DNA of 64,000 bases. Origin: Sinomicrobium weinanense. GTDB taxonomy: Bacteria; Bacteroidota; Bacteroidia; Flavobacteriales; Flavobacteriaceae. Below, one piece after another: positions 7,094 through 15,903 of the stretch. The position numbers and the translations under genes are program-made. Location: positions 1 to 64,000 of the forward strand of contig NZ_JAHKRR010000013.1 in NCBI RefSeq assembly GCF_018863395.1, given 5' to 3'. The stretch's first letter is position 1. Each line of letters begins with the position of its first letter. The notes below the pieces were generated by a model that was not told the DNA's origin, searched no databases, and worked only from the letters and a program-made list of their open reading frames with translations.

Positions 7094-7925
7094 GCCATCT
7101 CGCAGATCTCCTGGAACAACTGTGTATCCAGTCTTTCCTGCCTGGAAAAGCTTTTTTTAGGTTACGGTGCAAAACGGCGTTAAAAGCATTGTACCCCAAC
7201 CAAAGGTTTGGTGCTTCATGGAGCAGCAAAGATTCACGGTCCAGAATCTCCAGGATTTCCCTGGCTTTTTTAGAAGGATCGTCATTTTTATCACTGCACT
7301 CATAACGAAATAGTTTGGTGCGTTCCAAAACTTCCCTGACGAATTCTTCGGGATCCAGAATTGGGACAGTCATCATCGGGCTGAACTGGTCGGAGATGGT
7401 ATAAAATTCGTTGTCCAGGAATTTTTGAAAAAGCAGTTCTAACTTCGGCATGATCAGTTGTACGCTGTTCGTACTGTGTTTTACAAAAAAGGCAATCTGT
7501 GACTGTGCCACGTGCAGGCCGTTGGCACAAACTTTTCTAAAAAAACCGAAATGTCCTAAAGTTCGTTCACTACCATCGTATGAATTGGTGAACCGTAGCA
7601 TCGGTAGTATTTGATCCTCCTGATGATTTACCGCAAACTGAGAATGATCTTCAATGATAAAATCCATACTGAAGGACCGGTCGGACCTGTTGATGGTCTG
7701 ACGATGATAGTTCAGCTCGGCATCAATAAGCATTTGCTCGGCTTTTGTAAAGAAAAGTTCATTGGGAATATGCCCATAGCCTTTGGACACGATGTTGACA
7801 ATCTTACCATTGGAGATAATGACATTTTCAAGCCCCCTGCGGGGTTCCATGGAGGTGAGTTCCTGTAAAGGTTTCATTTCCGTTTTTACAAAAACCTCGT
7901 CCTGCTGTAAATTGTTTAAATACAT
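6912..7925 (-). CDS. DUF932 phage/plasmid-like protein with probable C-terminal frameshift
   Basis: Protein of the DUF932 family, found on phages, plasmids and conjugative elements, function unknown. Family-type segments: GLENVIISNGKIVNIVSKGYGHIPNELF, MLRFTNSYDGSERTLGHFGFFRKVCANGLHV, and a helical C-terminal half. The frame as it stands gives 337 aa, but after NLKKAFPG it turns into Arg/Ser/Trp-rich sequence unlike the rest. Shifting one frame at about 7139-7143 gives QERLDTQLFQEICEMA and a stop at 7090-7092, a typical ending, with the next frame overlapping as ATGA. So the intact gene was probably 7090-7925 (about 279 aa) and lost one base in a GGCAGG context, by mutation or sequencing error. 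Genes ssb and 6140-6415 follow. Confidence 0.75.
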   Translation of the reverse strand: MYLNNLQQDEVFVKTEMKPLQELTSMEPRRGLENVIISNGKIVNIVSKGYGHIPNELFFTKAEQMLIDAELNYHRQTINRSDRSFSMDFIIEDHSQFAVNHQEDQILPMLRFTNSYDGSERTLGHFGFFRKVCANGLHVAQSQIAFFVKHSTNSVQLIMPKLELLFQKFLDNEFYTISDQFSPMMTVPILDPEEFVREVLERTKLFRYECSDKNDDPSKKAREILEILDRESLLLHEAPNLWLGYNAFNAVLHRNLKKAFPGRKDWIHSCSRRSARWHDANKRLLRSLLKTGVFNAHNTSKFKEMAKVSQRKTVGRSGETSIKTVFNCIPYPHFSQL

Positions 7926-7974
7926 AACATTATAATTTTAAGTTAAACAATATTTGCAGGTCAACCCAAACGGA

Positions 7975-7990
7975 AGACAAAATTTTGTCT
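7975..7990. promoter_or_regulatory. 16-bp perfect palindrome, candidate operator of the DUF932-ssb cluster
   Basis: AGACAAAATTTTGTCT is fully self-complementary and lies 50 bp upstream of the DUF932 ATG (7925), where an operator or promoter would be. A regulator of the mobile element may bind here. No regulator gene is present. Confidence 0.45.
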
Positions 7991-8747
7991 CAAATTTTCA
8001 AGTAAAAAATTGGGGGACCTTTAGGGGGTCCGATTTTTTAGGCAGATAAATTTGAATGCAAATATTTTGCGGGTTTAACTTTCGGTAATATTGTATGAAG
8101 ACTTATTACATACTACTGATGATTTTGACAGTACTGCGTAAGCGGACTTAACCCATTTCATTTTGAGCAAGTGCAGTGTCCCCTTCCAGGGCTATCCGGA
8201 CCAGGGCAACGGAGTGGAAATAAAAAGGAAGGTGGCGTGTCCAAGACCTTTTCGACGTAGCGCTTTTCCCAAAAAAAGGAAACGGAATGTCTACCTGTAA
8301 AACGGGCAGGCTGGGGAATGGGTTGAGAAACTGAGTTTACGGGTTTAAATTTGGATAAAGAAGGGTGGTTTCAAAAGACTTGTTGTGTAGGTTTCCCTAA
8401 AAGCTGGGTAAGGCTACACCTGCGTGTAAAGCACAATGAATGAATCCTTAAAACTTATGAGCCTTAACCGGGTTTTTGGCTATTCGACCAGCAAATGTGT
8501 GGGGAAGCATTTGCCGAGATAATTATGTTAAATACTTCAATGGGTATTCTTTCTTCGTGAATACTGGCCTTTGGTCAATTGCTATCAATTATTCCGTTGC
8601 ATGATTTTTAAGAGCATTTGACAGATTATTAAGAATAGTCCAGTTGATATCGGACTAACTTTGATTGCGGATTTGATAATTAAAATCAATTTATATGAAA
8701 AAAAATAAAACAATATGCTAAATATTAATATAAAATAATCTTCACGT
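7991..8747. other. intergenic region between mobile remnant and PUL
   Basis: Divergent region between DUF932 (minus) and susC1 (plus). It contains a short terminator-like repeat (GGACC 8015-8019, GGTCC 8027-8031, then GATTTTTT) and an 18-codon hydrophobic frame at 8095-8151 (MKTYYILLMILTVLRKRT), neither assignable. The final 100 bp are very AT-rich, with TAACTTTG at 8656-8663, a match to the Bacteroidota -7 consensus TAnnTTTG. No clear -33 element pairs with it. Confidence 0.35.
8656..8663 (+). promoter_or_regulatory. candidate -7 promoter element of susC1
   Basis: TAACTTTG matches the Bacteroidota sigma-ABfrI -7 consensus TAnnTTTG. It lies 85 bp before the susC1 ATG. No TTTG at the expected -33 spacing is present, so this is tentative. 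Confidence 0.3.
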
Positions 8748-11700
8748 ATGAGAAAAACTTTATTAACCACCATTGCTTTAACAATTGATCGAAGAAAAAA
8801 GGTCCCCTTAATGATGTGTTGTTTATTTACAGTGCTCATAACTTTTGTGGGACGGGCCTCTGTTTTTTATTCCCAGTCAACGATAACGATTTCAGGAACC
8901 GTTACTGATGAGAAAGGAGTTCCCATGCCGGGGGTCAATGTTATCGAGTTGAACAGCTCACGGGGAACAACAACAGATTTTGACGGAAACTTCAGTTTAA
9001 AAGTGAAGGAAGGGGCCACGGTTGAATTTAGTTATATAGGGTATAACAAGTATATTTTAGAAAACACTTCCGAGGCTATGAAAAATCTGGAAGTAAAGCT
9101 GGAACCGGATTCTTCTGAACTGGACGAGGTTGTTGTTATAGGATATAGTACCCAGTCTAAAAAGGATTTGACAGGTGCTGTTGCTACAGTGAGTTCCGAG
9201 GATATTACACAGCGGAATGTGACAAATATCTCTCAGGCCATTCAGGGAGCCATGCCAGGGGTCACGGTTACCAATAACGGATCTGCTCCCGGGTCCGGTG
9301 CTTCGATAAGAGTAAGAGGGATTACGACATTACAGGGGAGTACCAGCCCCCTGATCCTCGTAGATGATGTACCGGTAGGGAGCCTTGATGATGTAAACCC
9401 GAACGATGTAGAGTCCATTTCCGTATTAAAGGATGCGGCAGCAGCAGCTATTTACGGTTCCAGGGCGGCAGCAGGCGTGGTCATTGTTACGACAAAAAGG
9501 GGGAGGGAAGGAGTCTTCAATATCAATTACAGCGGAACCCAGATCGTAAATACGCCCACAGAGATCAGATCTACGGTTGGGCCATTGCGTTATATGGAAA
9601 TGAGTAATGAGATGTCCTGGAATGATGTAGGCAACGGAGACAATGAATTTCCTATATATTCACAGGATTTTATTGATTCTTATCTGGAAAATAACATAGA
9701 AAACCCGGATGAATACCCGTTAACGGACTATAAAGACCTTATTCTTAAAGATTATGCTTTCGGATACCGGCACAACCTGACCATCAGTGGAGGCGGAGAA
9801 AAGGTAAAAACCCTTGCTAGTCTGGGATATGAGAAGCAGGAGGCGCTATACGACCATCGCGAATGGAAACGCTATACCGCCAGGGTAAATACCGATATTA
9901 AACTAAGTGATAAATTCGGGGCTAATCTCGATATTTCGGCCCGGCTTGGGAATGCTGAAGGGCCTATTGTTGATCCGACCAATCTGGCTATAGAGTCCCC
10001 TTCCATCTTCCCGGCAGTGTGGTCAGATGGGCGTATTTCCGGGGGGAAACAGGGAGAAAATATCTATGCCGAGTTGCATCATGGAGGATTTACCAATACC
10101 GATACCTATCAGTTCTTTGGGAAGTTTGGAGTATACTATAAACCGGTAAAAGATCTGAAAATATCTCTGAACCTTTCTCCTCGTTATAATTTTACCCGGT
10201 ACAAATCCTTTAACAAAACCATACCCTACTGGGATTATGATGATCCTTTGATGACCGGGGAACCCAATTATATCAAAGGACATAACGTTCTGGATACGAG
10301 GCTTACCGAAAGACGGAAATTTTATAAGGCACTTACCACACAGGTGCTCGTAAATTACGACAAATCTTTCGGAAAGCATCATATAGAAGCCTTATTGGGA
10401 TTTGAGGAATTTTCATCCGAAGACGAAGTGCTGGGCGTAGCAGGCCGTGAGTACGATGTTGTGGAATACCCTTTTCTTAATCAGGCCCCTGTAGATAAGG
10501 TGTTTAACGACAATACCAGTATATCGGAACTGGCGTATTCTTCGCACTTCGGGCGTGTCGCCTATAATTATGACAGTAAATATTATGCCCAGGTCAATGT
10601 GAGGAGAGATGCTTCCTCCAGGTTTGGTTCAGCCTATCGGTGGGGAACTTTTCCCTCGGTTTCCCTGGGGTGGGTACCATCCAATGAAGATTTCTTTTCC
10701 GGACTCAATTCTCTGGTATCTTTCTTAAAGTTCAGAGGGTCTTATGGTAAACTTGGTAACGACAGGCTGGGAAATTACCTGTACCTGTCTGTATTACAAT
10801 TCAGTAACACCCTTTTTGCCAACGGGTCCGAAGTGGAATCGCTCAGAACAGCGGCACAGCACTTTCTCGCTATCAATGACATTACCTGGGAAAGCACAAC
10901 TACGCTAGACCTGGGAGTGGATGTCTCTCTTTTTGACAGCAAATTGTCAATTACCGCAGATTATTACGATAAGGAAACCAAAGATATGTTGCTCAACCTG
11001 AGCATTCCGGATTTCAGCGGCTATGAAGACCCTACGGATAATGTGGGAACCATGCACACCAAGGGGTGGGAAGTTGCGGTTTCCTGGAAAGATCATATCG
11101 GGCAGTTAAAGTATTCTGCAGCTTTTAATATGTTCGATTCCAAGTCTGTGATCGGAGATATCGCAGGCAAGAGGATTATCGGAGATCGGACCATCTCTCA
11201 GGAGGGAGATCTCTATAATGCATGGTACGGGTATAAATCGGATGGGATCTATCAAACACAGGAAGAAGTGGATAATTCAGCCACTACCTCTGATAATGTA
11301 AGCCCCGGTGACATCAGGTATGTAGATATCAGTGGCCCCGATGGGGAACCGGATGGTATTATCAATGAACTGGACAGGACACAGCTCGGAGGTTCCACCC
11401 TACCCAGATATGAGTACGGAGGAAATATCAGGCTGGAATATAAGGGCTTCGATCTCGGCCTGGCTTTTCAGGGAGTGGGGAAACAGAAAGCCTACCTGAG
11501 GTCACGGTATGTACAACCGTTGTATTCCGGATGGCAGCTTCCTCCCTCTCTCATTGACGGCAATTACTGGAGCGTATATAATTCGGCATCCGAAAATGCT
11601 CGCGCTGCATATCCCCGACTGTCTAGTGTATCTAAGAATAACAATTACCGGTTTTCCGATTTCTGGCTGATAGACGGTTCGTATTTCAGAATGAAAAATA

Positions 11701-11885
11701 TCACTATAGGATATTCACTGCCTGGTAATGTTATGGATAAGGTCGGGATTTCGGGACTTCGTATCTACCTGTCGGGGAATGATCTTTTCTCGATTGATAA
11801 TTACCCGGAAGGAATTGACCCCGAAGATAATGCCGGGTATTTATTTACCAAGTCGTATCTAGTAGGGATAAATGTTAATTTATAA
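8748..11885 (+). CDS. SusC1: TonB-dependent glycan import channel
   Basis: Outer-membrane TonB-dependent transporter of the SusC/RagA family, 1045 aa, which imports oligosaccharides with its SusD partner. After an N-terminal signal region (residues about 1-43) comes a carboxypeptidase-D-like beta-sandwich (ISGTVTDEKGVPMPGVNV, TTTDFDGNFSL), a canonical TonB box DEVVVIGYS (126-134), a plug with IRGITTLQGSTSPLILVDDVP and VLKDAAAAAIYGSRAAAGVVIVTTK, and a 22-strand barrel ending in a C-terminal aromatic-free strand YLVGINVNL. It heads the left PUL block and is followed by its susD after 10 bp. The start at 8748 gives a long positively charged N-terminus. HTCS1 in the same block is the likely activator. 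Confidence 0.96.
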   Translation: MRKTLLTTIALTIDRRKKVPLMMCCLFTVLITFVGRASVFYSQSTITISGTVTDEKGVPMPGVNVIELNSSRGTTTDFDGNFSLKVKEGATVEFSYIGYNKYILENTSEAMKNLEVKLEPDSSELDEVVVIGYSTQSKKDLTGAVATVSSEDITQRNVTNISQAIQGAMPGVTVTNNGSAPGSGASIRVRGITTLQGSTSPLILVDDVPVGSLDDVNPNDVESISVLKDAAAAAIYGSRAAAGVVIVTTKRGREGVFNINYSGTQIVNTPTEIRSTVGPLRYMEMSNEMSWNDVGNGDNEFPIYSQDFIDSYLENNIENPDEYPLTDYKDLILKDYAFGYRHNLTISGGGEKVKTLASLGYEKQEALYDHREWKRYTARVNTDIKLSDKFGANLDISARLGNAEGPIVDPTNLAIESPSIFPAVWSDGRISGGKQGENIYAELHHGGFTNTDTYQFFGKFGVYYKPVKDLKISLNLSPRYNFTRYKSFNKTIPYWDYDDPLMTGEPNYIKGHNVLDTRLTERRKFYKALTTQVLVNYDKSFGKHHIEALLGFEEFSSEDEVLGVAGREYDVVEYPFLNQAPVDKVFNDNTSISELAYSSHFGRVAYNYDSKYYAQVNVRRDASSRFGSAYRWGTFPSVSLGWVPSNEDFFSGLNSLVSFLKFRGSYGKLGNDRLGNYLYLSVLQFSNTLFANGSEVESLRTAAQHFLAINDITWESTTTLDLGVDVSLFDSKLSITADYYDKETKDMLLNLSIPDFSGYEDPTDNVGTMHTKGWEVAVSWKDHIGQLKYSAAFNMFDSKSVIGDIAGKRIIGDRTISQEGDLYNAWYGYKSDGIYQTQEEVDNSATTSDNVSPGDIRYVDISGPDGEPDGIINELDRTQLGGSTLPRYEYGGNIRLEYKGFDLGLAFQGVGKQKAYLRSRYVQPLYSGWQLPPSLIDGNYWSVYNSASENARAAYPRLSSVSKNNNYRFSDFWLIDGSYFRMKNITIGYSLPGNVMDKVGISGLRIYLSGNDLFSIDNYPEGIDPEDNAGYLFTKSYLVGINVNL

Positions 11886-11895
11886 GAGCACTGTT

Positions 11896-13668
11896 ATGAA
11901 GAAATATACTTATTATTGCTTGTTTGGTATACTGATTATTTTGTTTAACTACTCCTGTACCGAACTCGACCTGGCTCAGCAGGATGCGGCAAGCTCAGGA
12001 AACTGGTATACTACAAGGGATCAGTTCCGCCAATCTATTAATGAATTGTACAGGGATGAGTTCTGGAATCAGGATGGAGGTGATATGGGGTCTAAGGATT
12101 GGACTGATGACATTCAAAAAAGGCCCAATGTCATAGGAGCCATTAAGTCAGGGACCTTATCGTCGGAAGATGGAACTACAGCACAGATATGGTCTTTTCT
12201 GTATAAAGCGATAACCCGCGCCAACATAATTGCCAGGGAAATAGCAGCACAGGATGATATACTTCCGGAAGAAGAAGCGGCTAATTTTATGGCAGAGGTT
12301 AACTTTTGCCGCGCTTCGTTCTGGTCTTACCTGATCACTCATTTCGGAGATGTTCCCTTCTATGAAGGAGAGATATCCATAGAAGAGTCCTTTGAAATGA
12401 GCAGGACGGACAAAAGCGAAATTCTTGAGAAGATCTATGAATATTACGATCTCGCCGCAGAAGCATTACCCATGGAATATTCCGGAACCGAGTTTGCTGC
12501 CAAAGGAGCTGCGTATGGCATGAAAGCCAGGACGGCACTTTATATGGGAGATTATAACATTGCTGCCGATGCGGCACAAAAATGTATGGAGCTGGACGTA
12601 TATGAATTGCACCCCGATTTCGAAAGCCTGTTTTACCCGGATACCAAGCAATCCAAAGAGATCATCTTTAAGATGCCAAGAGGGGAAGAGTTTAATAAGG
12701 TATTTCCCGGCGGCACCGTTTTGGGTTTACTTCCCAGAAATGAAGGCGGGTACGGCTCCATGTTCCCTTCGTGGAACCTGTTGGCTTCATTTCAATGCGT
12801 GGACGGATTGCCGATAGACGAATCTCCCCTGTTTGACCTGCGGAATCCATTTAAGAACAGGGATCCCAGATGTGCAATGACCATAGTGCCTTTCGGCTCG
12901 CTTAAGGACGGAGATGGACTGGAATCTGACTCAGGAATTCGATTTCTAAATTTCGAATACAATCCCCACCCTCAACACAAACAGGTATTGAATTATGGTA
13001 ACGGACAAATGACGAGAAACAATGATACCCGCTCGGTAACCCAGCACGCATCTTATAACGGGTTGATGATGAAAAAGGGAATTACCGAAGACTGGATCGA
13101 TTTCAGAACAGCTCCGGATCGTATTATCATGCGTTATGCAGAGGTGCTTCTGGTCTATGCGGAGGCAAAGATAGAATTGAATCAGATTGATGAGAGTGTG
13201 CTGAAAGCCATTAATGACGTCAGAGGTCGTGCCTATCGGGGGACCGGTTTCCCCACTCCCGAGGTGAGTACCACAGATCAGGATCAACTCCGGTATGAGG
13301 TCAGGAGTGAAAGACGTTCAGAATTGGCTTTCGAAGGCTTGAGATATATGGATCTGATCCGATGGCGGTTGGCCGATAAAGTGCTTTCGGGTAATGCCTA
13401 TGGCCTTCTCAATGTTGCTACAAGTGCTAATGTCAACACAGCCCCTACGGGAGATCTAATGGATCATGTAGTAAACCCGGGACTGTGGTTCTGGGGAGCA
13501 ATTCCGGAAATAGACGAAAACGGAGTACCCGACTTCGACCATTTATATGAGAATAATCTATGCGAAGTGCTCAATGTGATGTCCTTTCCGGAAAGACAAT
13601 ATCTTTGGCCGATCCCTGCGGATGAACTTCTCCTGAATACCAATCTTAAACAGAATCCGGGCTATTGA
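11896..13668 (+). CDS. SusD1: surface glycan-binding lipoprotein
   Basis: SusD/RagB-family lipoprotein, 590 aa from ATG 11896, which caps the SusC1 channel at the cell surface and binds the glycan. The upstream ATG at 11872 lies inside susC1 and spoils the signal peptide. From 11896 there is a lipobox with Cys21 (FNYSCTELD). TPR-like helical features typical of the family are present: NFMAEVNFCRASFWSYLITHFGDVPFYEG, DIAADAAQKC-like repeats, RYAEVLLVYAEAKIELNQID, INDVRGRAY and RSERRSELAFEGLRYMDLIRWR, with the ending LWPIPADELLLNTNLKQNPGY. It is 10 bp after susC1 and surely cotranscribed. Confidence 0.95.
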   Translation: MKKYTYYCLFGILIILFNYSCTELDLAQQDAASSGNWYTTRDQFRQSINELYRDEFWNQDGGDMGSKDWTDDIQKRPNVIGAIKSGTLSSEDGTTAQIWSFLYKAITRANIIAREIAAQDDILPEEEAANFMAEVNFCRASFWSYLITHFGDVPFYEGEISIEESFEMSRTDKSEILEKIYEYYDLAAEALPMEYSGTEFAAKGAAYGMKARTALYMGDYNIAADAAQKCMELDVYELHPDFESLFYPDTKQSKEIIFKMPRGEEFNKVFPGGTVLGLLPRNEGGYGSMFPSWNLLASFQCVDGLPIDESPLFDLRNPFKNRDPRCAMTIVPFGSLKDGDGLESDSGIRFLNFEYNPHPQHKQVLNYGNGQMTRNNDTRSVTQHASYNGLMMKKGITEDWIDFRTAPDRIIMRYAEVLLVYAEAKIELNQIDESVLKAINDVRGRAYRGTGFPTPEVSTTDQDQLRYEVRSERRSELAFEGLRYMDLIRWRLADKVLSGNAYGLLNVATSANVNTAPTGDLMDHVVNPGLWFWGAIPEIDENGVPDFDHLYENNLCEVLNVMSFPERQYLWPIPADELLLNTNLKQNPGY

Positions 13669-13835
13669 ATGTCACGAACGAGTGATAAGTTCTTTGAATT
13701 TAGCACACGGTGCCTTATAGATCTCTATGCCATAGATGGGCATGGTAAAGGAGCGGTTGTGAAACCGGCCGTATCCAACTGTTTAGAGGTCGGCGCCGGG
13801 ATATATTATAAAATTGACTCATAAAATTAACAATC

Positions 13836-15857
13836 ATGAAAAAAAATATTTTTAAACACTGCGGAAGGAATATCATCGAGAGAACTTTACTCGTTTTATC
13901 GATAGCCTGTACAAGTATATTTTCGTTGACATCTTGTAGTAAGCTCGAAGAACAACCAGCTTCAGAAACCAATATGGTCACAGGGGAAAACGAATTACTA
14001 GGTGAATTTACCTTTACGACCGGAAGTGCTAAAAACAAGCCCTCGGATGTGAAAATGGGAGCTATTCTATCCAATATTTCGATCGGTGACCTGCAATCGG
14101 AGTATACAAATAATGCTCTTGCTCTCAGTGACTGGGTAAAATTATACGTGGGTGGAGGGAAATGGTTTGGCTTTAAACTCACCAACCTTTACGGTTATGA
14201 GTTTGAAGTGGACAGCGTGGCTGTGATAATGCGCCGCTCTGATAATCAACCGGATAAAATCCGTTTGAGTTATGGCGATGACAAGCAAAACACTACACAA
14301 TACCAGGGAGTTATCATTGAAGCAGGTTCGTCGGTTTACGAAACTTATGTATTAAAGCCCAATCCTGCCAAAAAGCCGGACCACACCACTCCCTTTTTCG
14401 CAATTGGAGTAGAAGCCGATAGCCGGGAAACAACGGTCGAATTTGACAAAGTGTCCATTTACGGTCGTGTTACAGAGGCAGACCTTCCCACTTCGGGTTA
14501 TTATACGATTCGTTTTGACCAGCCCAGGCAGGTTATCGAAGGGCTTGGGGTGGAGATCCAGAGCGATCGGTTTGGTCCTAACTATGTAAACAGCGACCCG
14601 GTAAGTGGGGTGCCTTACGAGTTGATAGACACTGAAAAACAACGGTTAGCAGAAGTTTTAACAGGTTTCAGATATCTTCGGATGGCCATGGGGCTTTGGT
14701 TTCGCGGAACAACCGAAGACCGTAAAAATATTATTGAGCGTTACCCCGGACAATTACAATCGATCAAGAACCTTATCGCAGATGCCGATATGGAAGGTAT
14801 ATCCATGGAATACTGGTCACCCGCACCATTTTGGAAATCTACGGATGATTTTCGTAACGGAACCTTAAAGAGTTTTGATCCCGGTTTTCTTTCCGATTTT
14901 GGGGATGCGGTGGTCAGTGACATGGAGTATTTGCAGAACAACGGGATAACAATCTCAACATGGGGGCTTCAGAACGAACCGGCTTTAAAGGCTACGGGTG
15001 GGCTGGAAACCGACGAAGTAGGAGGATATTCCCATGCATATTATACTCCGGAGAATTATTTGGCGACATTCAAAAGCGTAGCCCCAAAGGTGAGGGCTAC
15101 TGCACCAAATGCCGAGATTATTGTAGATTCATGGGATGGGAATGTAGGAGCCATCAGCAGGCAAATTAAAGATGATGCTGCAGCATTGCCGTATGTAGAT
15201 GCCTGGGTTTATCATAGGATAGGCCGTGATGCCAATACGCTGATAGAAGGACAAAGCCGTTACCTTTGGGACAATAAAGGGAAGCCTATATATCAAAACG
15301 AATACGAATATTTTGACTATCAGGTCGATCGATACACGGGCGAATGGCGGATGGTCAACACCGCTCAATCCGTGATGAACTGGATGACGTTTATCAATTC
15401 TCCCAAATGGTATTGGCTTCATGCCCTGAAACCTATAAATTCGAACTGGGAAGGCTTCGGGTTAGGGATGTACAGGTCGTTGAACGATAACAACTTCACC
15501 CAGTTTCCCGATATGGCTAAAGGAACGTTTCAGCTGAACTGGAGGAATTATAACGCCCTTGCAGGGTTTTTAACATATATGCCCTGGGATTCCCGTCGTT
15601 ACGAGGTAGATGAAGAAGAAGTGTTATACAACCAGCGTATCATGGTATGGAAAAAACCGGATGGCAAGTTTGTTTACGCACTGACCAACCGTAGTAACCA
15701 GGCATTTGAATTTAATATTACCCTGGATGGAAATCGTACTTTTACAGGGCACCGCTATAATAAGGACGAACTGAATGAGACGCTCCAGTCGGTATCGGGG
15801 AGTGAGCACAGCATTACGTTAGAACCCTGGAGTATTGAGTTCTGGGTAGAAGATTAA
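13836..15857 (+). CDS. GH30-like glycoside hydrolase lipoprotein
   Basis: Exported lipoprotein (lipobox LTSC, Cys34), 673 aa. An N-terminal beta-sandwich (about 45-225) precedes a clan GH-A TIM barrel with GH30 character: GLGVEIQSDRF at strand 1, FRYLRMAMGLWFRG, MEYWSPAPFWK, the acid/base Glu381 in WGLQNEPA, and the nucleophile Glu489 in PIYQNEYEYF. A short C-terminal beta domain follows (VWKKPDGKFVYALTNRSN to LEPWSIEFW). GH30 members include beta-1,6-galactanases, glucanases and xylanases, and the specificity here is not readable. Given the sulfatases and galactosidases nearby, a galactan backbone or branch is a reasonable guess. It lies 167 bp after susD1, probably in the same operon. Confidence 0.82.
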   Translation: MKKNIFKHCGRNIIERTLLVLSIACTSIFSLTSCSKLEEQPASETNMVTGENELLGEFTFTTGSAKNKPSDVKMGAILSNISIGDLQSEYTNNALALSDWVKLYVGGGKWFGFKLTNLYGYEFEVDSVAVIMRRSDNQPDKIRLSYGDDKQNTTQYQGVIIEAGSSVYETYVLKPNPAKKPDHTTPFFAIGVEADSRETTVEFDKVSIYGRVTEADLPTSGYYTIRFDQPRQVIEGLGVEIQSDRFGPNYVNSDPVSGVPYELIDTEKQRLAEVLTGFRYLRMAMGLWFRGTTEDRKNIIERYPGQLQSIKNLIADADMEGISMEYWSPAPFWKSTDDFRNGTLKSFDPGFLSDFGDAVVSDMEYLQNNGITISTWGLQNEPALKATGGLETDEVGGYSHAYYTPENYLATFKSVAPKVRATAPNAEIIVDSWDGNVGAISRQIKDDAAALPYVDAWVYHRIGRDANTLIEGQSRYLWDNKGKPIYQNEYEYFDYQVDRYTGEWRMVNTAQSVMNWMTFINSPKWYWLHALKPINSNWEGFGLGMYRSLNDNNFTQFPDMAKGTFQLNWRNYNALAGFLTYMPWDSRRYEVDEEEVLYNQRIMVWKKPDGKFVYALTNRSNQAFEFNITLDGNRTFTGHRYNKDELNETLQSVSGSEHSITLEPWSIEFWVED

Positions 15858-15903
15858 CAGTAGTACAACCAAAAAAGAGAATATTAAAAAGTTTGGGTAG
15901 AAT

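Noticed and set aside
8656-8747. Possible weak copy of the PUL motif before susC1
   Set aside because: An ATCAATT at the end of an AT-rich stretch resembles half of the motif, but the TCACAAT half is missing and orientation is reversed.
8585-8839. 84-aa minus-strand open frame over the susC1 5' end
   Set aside because: Overlaps the susC1 start and AT-rich promoter region; hydrophobic AT-rich composition explains it.
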